A DNA stretch of 15,498 nt, from assembly GCA_002452815.1 (NCBI GenBank), contig DKFM01000021.1:1-15498 (forward strand), written 5' to 3'. The notes beneath the pieces were generated by a model. The model saw only the letters and a list, made by a program, of their open reading frames with translations, searched no databases and was not told the origin of the DNA. This stretch comes from Rhodobacteraceae bacterium UBA6796. Its GTDB lineage: Bacteria; Pseudomonadota; Alphaproteobacteria; Rhodobacterales; Rhodobacteraceae. Position 1 is the first letter of the stretch, and each line of letters begins with the position of its first letter. Both the position numbers and the translations under genes were made by a program. Shown piece after piece: positions 8,022-14,065 of the stretch.

Positions 8022-9302
8022 TCAGCTCTGGGCTGCTTCGGCGGCGCGATTCAGTTCGGCGATGGACTGGGCGAGTTTGAGAACATCCTTACGATAGGGC
8101 AGCTTGGCGGCGTTGACGGCCAGCGGCAGGCCGTGATCGTTGGCCTGGGTGATCGTCCGACCGCCATCCGACAGCAGCACGTCGATCGAGATGTCGAGGC
8201 TTTCGGCCAGCCGCTTGACGCGTGCCTTGCCGGTCAGATCGGTGAATTTCGGCGCCCGGTTCAGCAGGTAGCGCATCTTTTCCAGCGGCAGGCTTTCGGA
8301 CTTCAACGCCCGGATCAGCCGCAGCGCATTCTGCGCCGAGCGCATGTCGAGCTCGATCATGCCAAAATAGACATGCGCCTGATTCAGGACGGCCTCGGTC
8401 CAGCTGACCACGGTCGAGGGCATGTCGATCACGACGAAATCGAAGTTGGCCCGCGCCATGTCGATGATGCGGTCGATGTCCTCGCCGGTGACGATATCCA
8501 GCGGCAGCATGTCCGCCGGTGCGGTCAGCACATGCAGCTTTTCGTTGAAGGTCAGCAGTGCCTGACGAAAGCTCTCGCCATCCATCGTTGCGGTGTCCGA
8601 AAGCAATTCGAACACCACCTCGCGGCGGGGCAGGTCCAGATAGGTCGAGGCCGAGCCGAACTGGAAGTCGAAATCCAGCAGGCAGACGCGCGGGGGGGTG
8701 CCCTTGGCTTTCTTGTTGCCGTCCTGGATCGTGGCCAGTTCCCAGGCCAGGTTCACCGCGAAGGTCGTAGCCCCCACACCCCCGGCCAGACCGTGAACCG
8801 GCAAAACGACGCCATCACGTCCGCCGGTCGCCTTGAAGCTGGGCGATTCGGCCTGTGCGTGATGGGCCGGAACTTGCGGGGCAGGGGCCGGATTGGAATG
8901 ACCCAGACGTTCGATCGCTTCGTGAAGCGCGCCTTCGGGCAGCGGGTAGGGCACGAAACCATCGGCGCCCAGACGCAGCAGTTGATGCAGGGCGATCGGG
9001 CTCACCTCTTCGGCGATCAGGATCACCCGCACGCCCTTTTCCTTGGCGGTTGTGATGATGCCAGAGATCCGCGTCAGGTCGTTCTCGTCCTCGCTGTCCA
9101 CGGCAATTGCAACGAATTCAAGGTTTTCGGCATCGGGTTGCGACAGAAACAGCAGTGCGTCATCGAAACTCAGATCGCCCCAGCTTTCGCCAAGTTCGCT
9201 CTCCATATCCTCGATCAGCAGATCGAAATTCGATACGTCGCGCGACACCGTGCATGCCACGATGGGGGCCGGTTCCGGGTTCAGAATAGGAGCTGCACTC
9301 AT
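8022..9302 (-). CDS. cpaE: CpaE/TadZ pilus localisation ATPase-like protein
   Basis: This 426-residue protein has an N-terminal atypical receiver-like domain (about 15-135; RVILIAEEVSPIALHQLLRL then GADGFVPYPL) without an obvious phospho-acceptor Asp pocket. A His/Ala/Pro linker follows, then a ParA/MinD-like domain (about 165-420). The P-loop reads GLAGGVGATT (171-180), so the usual Lys before Ser/Thr is missing; as I recall this deviation is usual for CpaE/TadZ. LDFDFQFG (209-216) and FVVIDMP (289-295) match the later nucleotide-site motifs. CpaE is thought to place the pilus machine at its site in the cell. It opens the long assembly operon: the ATG at 9302 has AAGGA about 10 nt upstream and a 265-nt gap separates it from the preceding gene. 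Confidence 0.93.
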   Translation of the reverse strand: MSAAPILNPEPAPIVACTVSRDVSNFDLLIEDMESELGESWGDLSFDDALLFLSQPDAENLEFVAIAVDSEDENDLTRISGIITTAKEKGVRVILIAEEVSPIALHQLLRLGADGFVPYPLPEGALHEAIERLGHSNPAPAPQVPAHHAQAESPSFKATGGRDGVVLPVHGLAGGVGATTFAVNLAWELATIQDGNKKAKGTPPRVCLLDFDFQFGSASTYLDLPRREVVFELLSDTATMDGESFRQALLTFNEKLHVLTAPADMLPLDIVTGEDIDRIIDMARANFDFVVIDMPSTVVSWTEAVLNQAHVYFGMIELDMRSAQNALRLIRALKSESLPLEKMRYLLNRAPKFTDLTGKARVKRLAESLDISIDVLLSDGGRTITQANDHGLPLAVNAAKLPYRKDVLKLAQSIAELNRAAEAAQS

Positions 9303-9504
9303 TGCCTCACGTCCTTTGTTACGCGGTTCGCGGTCGATAATCTGGGGTCGGTTTTCTCAACGATTCATCCTCAGGTCTTCCGCAAGCCCGGGCACGACTC
9401 GGATGTCATGCCTTTCCTGCCTATGGTGAAGATCGCGACCAATCTGGGCGACATTGGGGCCAGATTGTTCCAATTGTGGGGTTTTGCGACACGATGGAAT
9501 GCAA
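9303..9504 (-). promoter_or_regulatory. Likely promoter region of the cpaE-tadA-tadBCD-cpaA operon
   Basis: This non-coding stretch separates the terminator after the OmpA-like gene from the cpaE start, so the assembly operon must either start here or depend on read-through. A possible -35 TTGAGA (9355-9360, minus) and -10 TATCGA (9334-9339, minus) are 15 nt apart, which is shorter than ideal. CAAT elements recur at 9-11 nt intervals near 9450-9475, and an 8-bp inverted repeat lies at 9440-9467. No promoter can be assigned with confidence. Confidence 0.4.
9440..9467. promoter_or_regulatory. 8-bp inverted repeat upstream of cpaE
   Basis: CAATCTGG (9440-9447) and CCAGATTG (9460-9467) are perfect inverted arms separated by 12 nt, about two helical turns centre to centre. 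It lies 138-165 nt upstream of the cpaE start. It has no T-tail, so an operator is more likely than a terminator, but no known regulator motif is recognised. Confidence 0.35.
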
Positions 9505-9534
9505 ATGGCGGGCTTTGTTCCCAAAGCCCGCCAT
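9505..9534 (-). terminator. Intrinsic terminator after the OmpA-like lipoprotein gene
   Basis: This is a perfect 13-bp stem, ATGGCGGGCTTTG paired with CAAAGCCCGCCAT, with a 4-nt loop. It lies 33 nt past the stop of the OmpA-like gene. On the minus strand the stem runs into ATTTGCATT, a short T-rich tail. It should end the cpaC-ompA transcript. Confidence 0.8.
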
Positions 9535-9567
9535 CAAATTTGGCGCAATTTAGTCATCCCTGCCGGA

Positions 9568-10233
9568 TCAGCCGCCCGAGTCCGTCGCCATGACAGGCTT
9601 CTGGGTTTGCTGCGCGGGTTTGGCACTGTCCACATATTCGCGGAAGATCACCTGGGCATATTTCCCGTTGAGCACCGCCGGATGCTGTTTCACGAAGCCC
9701 GACACTTCCGTCACGGTGCGCCGGTTGGCCTCGTTCGGGGCCTCGGTATAAACCAGCGGCTGGGTTTCACCATAAGAGACAACCGCCTCCAGCCGCGAAC
9801 GCGAAATGCCTTGCGTCGACAGATAGGCAACAACCGCCTGCGCCCGCTTCAAGCCAAGCGCCTTGTTATAGGCATTCGAGCCGACCAGATCGGTGTGGCC
9901 GTAGACGCGGAAACGCACCTCGGGGAACTGACGGATCCAGTCGGCCTGACGGCGCAGATTGGCCTGGGCCTGCGCGTCGAGCACGGCCGAGTTGAAGGCA
10001 AAATTGACCGTATTGGGCACTTCTGCGGCAAAGCGGCGGGTCAGGCTGATCGCGAAATCGCGCTGTCCGCTCATCACCAAAGTGTTGTTCATGGTCGCGT
10101 TGCCGAAGCCACCGGCGCCATCGTCCAGCCCCGCTTCGGAATTGAAGCTCTTCATTCCCTCGTCACAGGCCGACAGGGCCAGTGCCGCCGCAATCAGCAC
10201 CGCATAGCGCATGTTCCGTCCCCGAGCCGTCAT
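9568..10233 (-). CDS. OmpA-family peptidoglycan-binding lipoprotein in the tad locus
   Basis: This is a 221-residue secreted lipoprotein with lipobox LSAC (Cys23 from the first ATG, or Cys16 if the ATG at 10212 is used). The C-terminal OmpA-like domain (about 75-178) shows YGHTDLVGSNAYNKALGLKR and NEANRRTVTEV. Asp115 and Arg171/172 match the peptidoglycan-diaminopimelate binding residues of the family. The last 40 residues extend past the domain. Both starts are plausible: ATG 10233 has GGAG six bases upstream, inside the end of cpaC, while ATG 10212 has GGGA seven bases upstream; I list the longer one. It follows cpaC without a gap of note (3 nt) and is followed by a strong terminator. It occupies the place of cpaD in the Caulobacter gene order, so it may tether the secretin to the cell wall; that is inference. 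Confidence 0.88.
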   Translation of the reverse strand: MTARGRNMRYAVLIAAALALSACDEGMKSFNSEAGLDDGAGGFGNATMNNTLVMSGQRDFAISLTRRFAAEVPNTVNFAFNSAVLDAQAQANLRRQADWIRQFPEVRFRVYGHTDLVGSNAYNKALGLKRAQAVVAYLSTQGISRSRLEAVVSYGETQPLVYTEAPNEANRRTVTEVSGFVKQHPAVLNGKYAQVIFREYVDSAKPAQQTQKPVMATDSGG

Positions 10234-10236
10234 CTC

Positions 10237-11664
10237 TTACTCCATCACATAGCCATAGGAGCCGGAAAAGTCCTGCTTGGCGACTTCGGCTGCGGCGCCG
10301 GTCTTGGGCGCGTTCGAACCGGAAGTTTTGCCGAACAGGAACAACTCGGATTCCGAGGGCAGGCGCACGCGGTCGGTGGGCAGGGCCAGCGCCTCGCCGC
10401 GGGTCGGCGTGACCAGATGCGGCGTGACGATGATCACCAGCTCGGATTGCGCGCGCTGATATTCGGCCGAGCGGAACAGCGCGCCCAGCACCGGGACATC
10501 GCCCAGCCACGGCACCTGACCGTTCAGATCGGTGAAATCGTCCTGCAACAGACCGGCGATGGCAAAGCTTTCGCCATCGCGCATCTCGACCGTGGTCGAG
10601 GTTTCGCGTTTCTTGAAGGCATTGACCGAGAACCCGCCCGAGGACATCGTCACCGTGGTGTCGATGGCCGAAACGGCGGCGGCGATTTCCAGATTGATAA
10701 GGTCGCCATCCACGACGCGCGGCGTGAACGCCATCTCCACGCCGAAGGGTTTGTATTCGATCGCCACGCCGGTGTCGTCGACGACCGGGATCGGATATTC
10801 GCCGCCGGCCAGGAACTTGGCTTCCTGCCCCGACAGCGCGGTCAGGTTCGGTTCGGCAAGCGTCCGCACGACGCCCTTGGATTCCAGCGCCTCCAGCAGA
10901 ACGGCGAATTCCAGATTGCCCGCGGTGAAGCCCAGACCAAGCGCGCCGGTCGTGCTGGAATTGATCGGGAATGCGCCGTCGTCGAAGGCACCGCTCAGGG
11001 CGTCTGTCGCGGTGAAGTTGCCGGTGCCGACGGCCGTGCCGGTGGTGGCCGAGCCCCCGCCCACGGTGCCGCGCACACCCAGCGAGGCCGACAGGTTCTT
11101 GGATACGGAACGCTGCATTTCCGCGAAACGGACCTTCAGCATGACCTGCTGCGTGCCACCCACGGTCATCAGGTTGGATACGCGATCCCCTGCATAACGG
11201 CGCGCCAGATCCAGGGCGCGATCCAGCTTCGCGGTCGACGAGACCGTGCCCGAGAGCACGATGCCATCGTTGGCGGTGCGCACCTCGATCTGCTCGCCCG
11301 GAAGGATCTGCTTCAGGCGTTCCTTGAATTCCGCGATGTCGGGGGTGACCTGCACCTCGACATTGGTGATCAGCTTGCCGTCACCGCCCAGGATCGTCAT
11401 TGTCGTGCGCCCGGGCAGTTTGCCCAGCACATAGATGGTGCGATCCGACAGCGTCTGAATGTCGGCGATCCCGGGGTTGGCAATGGACAATTCTGCGAAG
11501 GGCTGGTCGCTTTCGACCACCACGGCGCGGTTCATCGGCACGTTCAGCGGGCTCGAACTGGAACCGGACATCACCCGGAGCGTCTCGGCCTGTGCGGGGG
11601 TCAGAACGGTCAGGCCGAGCGCAGCGCCCAACACCCATGCCGCAAGAAAATTCTTCATTTTCAT
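10237..11664 (-). CDS. cpaC: CpaC/RcpA outer-membrane secretin
   Basis: This is a 475-residue secretin that forms the outer-membrane channel for the Flp pilus. A Sec signal peptide ends at about residue 26 (TPAQA/ET). Next come the pilus-secretin N-terminal domain (about 28-105, with VVVESDQPFAELSIANPGIA), a BON-like domain (about 108-170) and the secretin domain (about 175-425). The hallmark VPWLGDVPVLGALFRS is at about 384-399. A Gly/Ser/Thr-rich insert (about 200-240) lies in the expected variable region. The ATG at 11664 is chosen because AGGA lies 6-7 nt upstream and it starts a proper signal peptide; the open frame to 11694 adds an Arg-rich leader that is probably untranslated. The OmpA-like gene follows 3 nt after its stop. 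A 178-nt gap with a terminator separates it from cpaB. Confidence 0.95.
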   Translation of the reverse strand: MKMKNFLAAWVLGAALGLTVLTPAQAETLRVMSGSSSSPLNVPMNRAVVVESDQPFAELSIANPGIADIQTLSDRTIYVLGKLPGRTTMTILGGDGKLITNVEVQVTPDIAEFKERLKQILPGEQIEVRTANDGIVLSGTVSSTAKLDRALDLARRYAGDRVSNLMTVGGTQQVMLKVRFAEMQRSVSKNLSASLGVRGTVGGGSATTGTAVGTGNFTATDALSGAFDDGAFPINSSTTGALGLGFTAGNLEFAVLLEALESKGVVRTLAEPNLTALSGQEAKFLAGGEYPIPVVDDTGVAIEYKPFGVEMAFTPRVVDGDLINLEIAAAVSAIDTTVTMSSGGFSVNAFKKRETSTTVEMRDGESFAIAGLLQDDFTDLNGQVPWLGDVPVLGALFRSAEYQRAQSELVIIVTPHLVTPTRGEALALPTDRVRLPSESELFLFGKTSGSNAPKTGAAAEVAKQDFSGSYGYVME

Positions 11665-11830
11665 TGTGATCCTGCCTCTCCGATCACGCCTCACTTGCCG
11701 GATCTGCGTCCGTTTCAGGGCATTTTCCCCAATTATTCAATGCACCATGCGTCAATCCGGGAATTATTGCAAGAATCAACCGCTTGCTGGCAAGAGTTCA
11801 TGCGGAAAAGTCGCAATTGTGCAAAATGAA
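11665..11830 (-). promoter_or_regulatory. Probable cpaC promoter region with AATAATT direct repeats
   Basis: This AT-richer stretch lies between the cpaB terminator and cpaC. On the minus strand AATAATT occurs twice (11762-11768 and 11731-11737), 31 bp apart, close to three helical turns. A TTGACG box lies between them and TTGCCA lies upstream of the first, but neither gives an ideal -35/-10 spacing. Because the region sits after a terminator, a promoter for cpaC-ompA is expected here. Confidence 0.45.
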
Positions 11831-11856
11831 GAAGGCCCCGCTTGCGCGGGGCCTTC
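11831..11856 (-). terminator. Intrinsic terminator after cpaB
   Basis: A perfect 11-bp GC-rich stem, GAAGGCCCCGC paired with GCGGGGCCTTC, encloses a 4-nt loop. It lies 16 nt past the cpaB stop and is followed on the minus strand by TTCATTTTG. It separates cpaB from cpaC transcription. Confidence 0.85.
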
Positions 11857-11872
11857 CGGGCGCACGGCTGGC

Positions 11873-12742
11873 TTAGTTCGTGCAGGGGATCTCGACTTCG
11901 ACAACTTCGCTGCCCTTGCGATTGCGGATCGTGCAAACTTTCGGGGCCTCGATCTTGACGGCTGCGCGGGGTTCGATGCCCAGCAGGCTGTTGCGGTCCA
12001 CCTCGATGGTGCCCAGTTCCGCCGTGTTCTGCATCCCGACAAGGGCCAGCGTCAGCCGGCCGGTCGATTGCGCAAGCGTCAGTGCCGCGACTTGCGCGGG
12101 GGTGACCTCGGCGGTCACGGTGCGGGCGATCTTCGTTTCTTCGGAACGGTCGGCATCGGCGCTCTGGTCGATGGCGATCAGTTTCAGGTTGGAATCGATC
12201 AGCTTGGTCACCTGATTGTTGCCGACCGCGCCAGACCAGTAGACATCGACGCGATCGCCCGGACGCAGGAAGCCCGACACGCCCGAGGTGACATCGACCT
12301 GGATCGTGAAGGCCCGCATGTCGGGCGCCAGATTGGCCATGATGCCCGCATCAACGCCCGGCTTGGTGATTTTCGCGTCGAGGATCGGCTCGTTCATCTC
12401 GAAGGACCGCAGCGCCGCGCGGGGACGGGTTTCCCCTTCCAGGAACATCGCGAAGGCAGCCTCGGGGGTGCCCTGTTTGGCAACGATCAGGTGAAAGGCG
12501 CCCGCAGGCATCTTATTGGCCTGGGTCTTGATGACCTCAAGATCGTTGATCCCGAACCGCTCGCCGTATTTCAGGGGGCGCTTGGCAACCACCATATCGG
12601 TCAGCGGGGGCATCTGCGACTGTGCGGCCCGCAGTGCGTTGCTTTCGGCCTGGAACTGCGCGATCTGGCCTTGGGCCAGATACACCGCAGCCCCGGCAAG
12701 ACAGACACCAAGTGCCAGAACCAGAACAACAATCAGGCGCAT
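11873..12742 (-). CDS. cpaB: CpaB/RcpC Flp pilus assembly protein (SAF domain)
   Basis: This 289-residue periplasmic protein is anchored by an N-terminal hydrophobic helix (about 2-23). It has a SAF domain (about 48-112; DMVVAKRPLKYGERFGINDL), an RcpC/CpaB region (about 139-240; FTIQVDVTSGVSGFLRPGDR) and a C-terminal segment with two Cys (270 and 287) that may form a disulfide. CpaB is part of the periplasmic/outer-membrane portion of the Tad apparatus and is thought to help the secretin. AAGGA lies about 8 nt before the ATG at 12742. It follows the third pilin gene after 85 nt and ends before a strong terminator, so it is not cotranscribed with cpaC unless there is read-through. Confidence 0.93.
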   Translation of the reverse strand: MRLIVVLVLALGVCLAGAAVYLAQGQIAQFQAESNALRAAQSQMPPLTDMVVAKRPLKYGERFGINDLEVIKTQANKMPAGAFHLIVAKQGTPEAAFAMFLEGETRPRAALRSFEMNEPILDAKITKPGVDAGIMANLAPDMRAFTIQVDVTSGVSGFLRPGDRVDVYWSGAVGNNQVTKLIDSNLKLIAIDQSADADRSEETKIARTVTAEVTPAQVAALTLAQSTGRLTLALVGMQNTAELGTIEVDRNSLLGIEPRAAVKIEAPKVCTIRNRKGSEVVEVEIPCTN

Positions 12743-12812
12743 TTTCCATTCCTTCTTTTCAAACCCGGGCTTCGGCCGGTGCCCCCCCGAAATCGGGTCC
12801 GGTGGACGTGGC

Positions 12813-12827
12813 GGCGTGCGTCACGCC
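12813..12827. repeat. Small hairpin after the third pilin gene
   Basis: GGCGTG and CACGCC form a 6-bp inverted repeat with a 3-nt loop directly after the stop codon of the divergent pilin gene. There is no T-tail. It may stabilise the pilin mRNA 3' end or attenuate read-through into cpaB, but could be chance. Confidence 0.3.
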
Positions 12828-13025
12828 TCAGTTGCTGCCGTCGTCGACCTCTTGCTGCCCGATGACGACCGCGATCCGGTCGGCGGCGGTTACGGTATCT
12901 CCCCAGATCAGTGTCCCGGCAATCATTCCCAGAGACACGATCGAAGCCGTCAACACGACCCAGTCGATCGTCACTGCGCCGTCTTCCTCGCGCATCAGCC
13001 GCGATCTGGCGAACAAACTCAGCAT
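12828..13025 (-). CDS. Divergent third Flp-type pilin
   Basis: This is a 65-residue protein with the same plan as the two Flp pilins: a 16-residue leader beginning MLSLF and ending REEDG, then a mature part starting AVTIDWVVLTASIV. The cleavage site, D5-W6 and hydrophobic helix are shared. After the helix it diverges completely, with Trp, Val and Ile residues and an acidic tail (EVDDGSN) in place of the Thr/Ala/Pro-rich tail of the others. The open frame extends to a GTG at 13034, but GGAGAG abuts that codon, whereas it lies 9 nt before the ATG at 13025; I choose the ATG, which also yields the same leader length as flp copy B. It could be a minor pilin or a second major pilin. It precedes cpaB by 85 nt and no strong terminator intervenes. 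Confidence 0.82.
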   Translation of the reverse strand: MLSLFARSRLMREEDGAVTIDWVVLTASIVSLGMIAGTLIWGDTVTAADRIAVVIGQQEVDDGSN

Positions 13026-13172
13026 TTCGTGCACCTCTCCATACCGGCGGGTGATGTCGTCATTACGCCCGGCATAACGTCACTTATTGGCAAAATTACG
13101 GCGCGGCTGCGCTAACATCGGGTCAAAGACGGGGACGGCGGACGTCGCGCCTGACCGGGGTGCGCATATGCG

Positions 13173-13197
13173 AAAGGCCGCGCGGGGCGCGGCCTTT
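13173..13197 (-). terminator. Terminator hairpin after flp copy A
   Basis: A perfect 11-bp stem, AAAGGCCGCGC paired with GCGCGGCCTTT, closes a 3-nt loop. It lies 22 nt past the stop of flp copy A. The T-tail is short (the stem ends in TTT and continues CGCAT), and the palindrome CGCATATGCG follows directly. Confidence 0.75.
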
Positions 13198-13219
13198 GCA
13201 ATTCGGGTCCGTGAGCGGA

Positions 13220-13438
13220 TTACTGGGTCGCCGGGGTGTTGGTCGGGACTTCCACGCCACCCATGTAGGTGCCGATCTTGGTCGCGGTGGCTTCGGTGTT
13301 CGAGCGGATGGTGGCCAGCGCGGCAGCAGCCAGGCCCACGACGGCGGCGGTCAGCACAACCCAGTCGACGGTCACGGCGCCGTCTTCTTCATTGTGGAAC
13401 TTGCGGGTAGTTTGAACAGTTTCATGGGGTCTCTCCAT
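13220..13438 (-). pseudogene. flp: Flp pilin copy A with a frameshift after the ancestral start
   Basis: The body encodes the same pilin as copy B, with a mature part of 52 residues starting AVTVDWVVLTAAVV and differing only in the final residue (Gln for Lys). The ancestral ATG at 13425, with GGAGAG upstream, is now out of frame. Compared with copy B one base is missing between 13408 and 13409, so translation from it gives a 17-residue peptide ending in TGA. The coding body is still open through an in-frame ATG at 13438 (72 residues, leader starting MERPHETV) or an upstream ATG at 13474 (84 residues). Neither has a good ribosome binding site. It may be a recent pseudogene, a working gene with a new start, or a sequencing error. 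Six of eight codon differences from copy B in the shared body are silent, so the body has been conserved until recently. It has its own terminator. Confidence 0.72.
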
Positions 13439-13645
13439 CTTCAGATTGCAGGTCCCGCGGTGCGTCTTGGGCACCTCTGCTCGGCCCTGCGTCGCGGTAT
13501 GGAACTGTTTTGCCCCCGAATCGTGGCCCGAATAGGGCGGATTGCGTTCATCTTAGGGGCGATTTGGCCCCTGCGCCCCTTGGCCCTGACGATCTTAAAA
13601 GGGAGGGTGGCAGCGCTTGGCGAGGCTGCGCCGTGCGCATATGCG

Positions 13646-13673
13646 AAAGGCCGCGCCAAGAGGCGCGGCCTTT
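13646..13673 (-). terminator. Terminator hairpin after flp copy B
   Basis: A perfect 12-bp stem, AAAGGCCGCGCC paired with GGCGCGGCCTTT, has a 4-nt loop and lies 22 nt past the pilin stop. The same spacing as copy A and compensating changes in the loop and stem top indicate a maintained structure. It should give a short monocistronic pilin mRNA. Confidence 0.8.
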
Positions 13674-13695
13674 GCAATTCGGGTCCGTAAGCGGA

Positions 13696-13902
13696 TTACT
13701 TGGTCGCCGGGGTGTTGGTCGGGACTTCCACGCCACCCATGTAGGTGCCGATCTTGGTCGCGGTCGCTTCGGTGTTCGAGCGGATGGTGGCCAGCGCGGC
13801 AGCGGCCAGGCCCACGACGGCAGCGGTCAGCACAACCCAGTCGACGGTCACAGCGCCGTCTTCTTCGTTGCGGAATTTGCGGGTCAGTTTGAACAGTTTC
13901 AT
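13696..13902 (-). CDS. flp: Flp/Fap-type IVb pilin (intact copy B)
   Basis: This is a 68-residue prepilin. The 16-residue leader is basic (MKLFKLTRKFRNEEDG), and cleavage by CpaA is expected after Gly16. The 52-residue mature pilin starts AVTVDWVVLTAAVVGLAAAA, a single hydrophobic helix that forms the filament core, followed by a Thr/Asn/Ala-rich tail ending VPTNTPATK. Classical Flp pilins have Glu5-Tyr6 after the cleavage site; here the positions are Asp5-Trp6. AAGGAGAG lies 6 nt before the ATG at 13902, a strong ribosome binding site fitting a major structural subunit. It is the first gene of the locus, with a long 5' region and its own terminator, which suggests separate high-level expression. 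Confidence 0.93.
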   Translation of the reverse strand: MKLFKLTRKFRNEEDGAVTVDWVVLTAAVVGLAAAALATIRSNTEATATKIGTYMGGVEVPTNTPATK

Positions 13903-14031
13903 CGGGTCTCTCCTTGGTATCCGGGTTGTGCCGCGGTGCGTCTGCTTGCCTGCTCTGACCTTGGCTCGCTGCGTCGCGGTATGGGCGTATATGGCGCTTG
14001 GAACGTGGCGGGATTTAGGCAGTGACTAGGC

Positions 14032-14065
14032 ATTTTTACGAAGCGTTAATTGCTCCCGTAAAAAT
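14032..14065. promoter_or_regulatory. 9-bp inverted repeat in the flp control region
   Basis: ATTTTTACG (14032-14040) and CGTAAAAAT (14057-14065) are perfect inverted arms around a 16-nt spacer. The low GC content makes a terminator unlikely, and the position 130-163 nt upstream of the flp start suits an operator. It overlaps the CtrA-like element. Confidence 0.45.
14035..14049 (-). promoter_or_regulatory. CtrA-like binding site candidate
   Basis: On the minus strand the sequence reads TTAA-CGCTTCG-TAAA, one base off the TTAA-N7-TTAA element bound by the alphaproteobacterial cell-cycle regulator CtrA. CtrA controls pilA in Caulobacter. The site lies about 133-147 nt upstream of the flp start. 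AT-rich sequence makes chance matches common. Confidence 0.35.

Larger units (their letters stand above)
13160..13502. repeat. Tandem pilin duplication, copy A
   Basis: This block is near-identical to 13633-13984. It includes the 3' palindrome CGCATATGCG, the terminator, the whole pilin gene and part of the 5' leader (CCGCGGTGCGTCT at 13455-13467 and CTGCGTCGCGGTATGG at 13487-13502). The two copies are in the same orientation, offset by about 473-482 nt. Confidence 0.9.
13633..13984. repeat. Tandem pilin duplication, copy B
   Basis: This is the partner of 13160-13502, covering the palindrome CGCATATGCG (13636-13645), the terminator, the pilin gene and leader segments at 13931-13943 and 13969-13984. 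Copy B keeps the intact start region and lies next to the AT-rich promoter region, so it is probably the functional unit. Confidence 0.9.

Noticed and set aside
8692..8698. G7 tract inside cpaE as a phase-variation site
   Set aside because: The tract is short, encodes ordinary Thr-Pro-Pro codons in frame, and seven identical bases are expected by chance in GC-rich DNA.
8001..9593. 530-codon plus-strand open frame opposite cpaE
   Set aside because: It has no domain signature; CpaE on the other strand explains the coding signal.
9454..11829. Very long plus-strand open frame (791 codons) opposite the OmpA-like gene and cpaC
   Set aside because: It is antisense to two clear genes, is rich in His, Arg, Gly and Gln with no recognisable motif, and arises from the high-GC codon bias of the opposite strand.
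12782..12788. C7 tract upstream of cpaB as a contingency promoter
   Set aside because: It is short, lies outside any recognisable promoter spacing, and nothing else supports slippage control.
13160..13984. Repeats in the pilin region as a CRISPR array or insertion sequence
   Set aside because: There are only two long direct copies containing a gene, with no regular short repeats, no transposase and no terminal inverted repeats.
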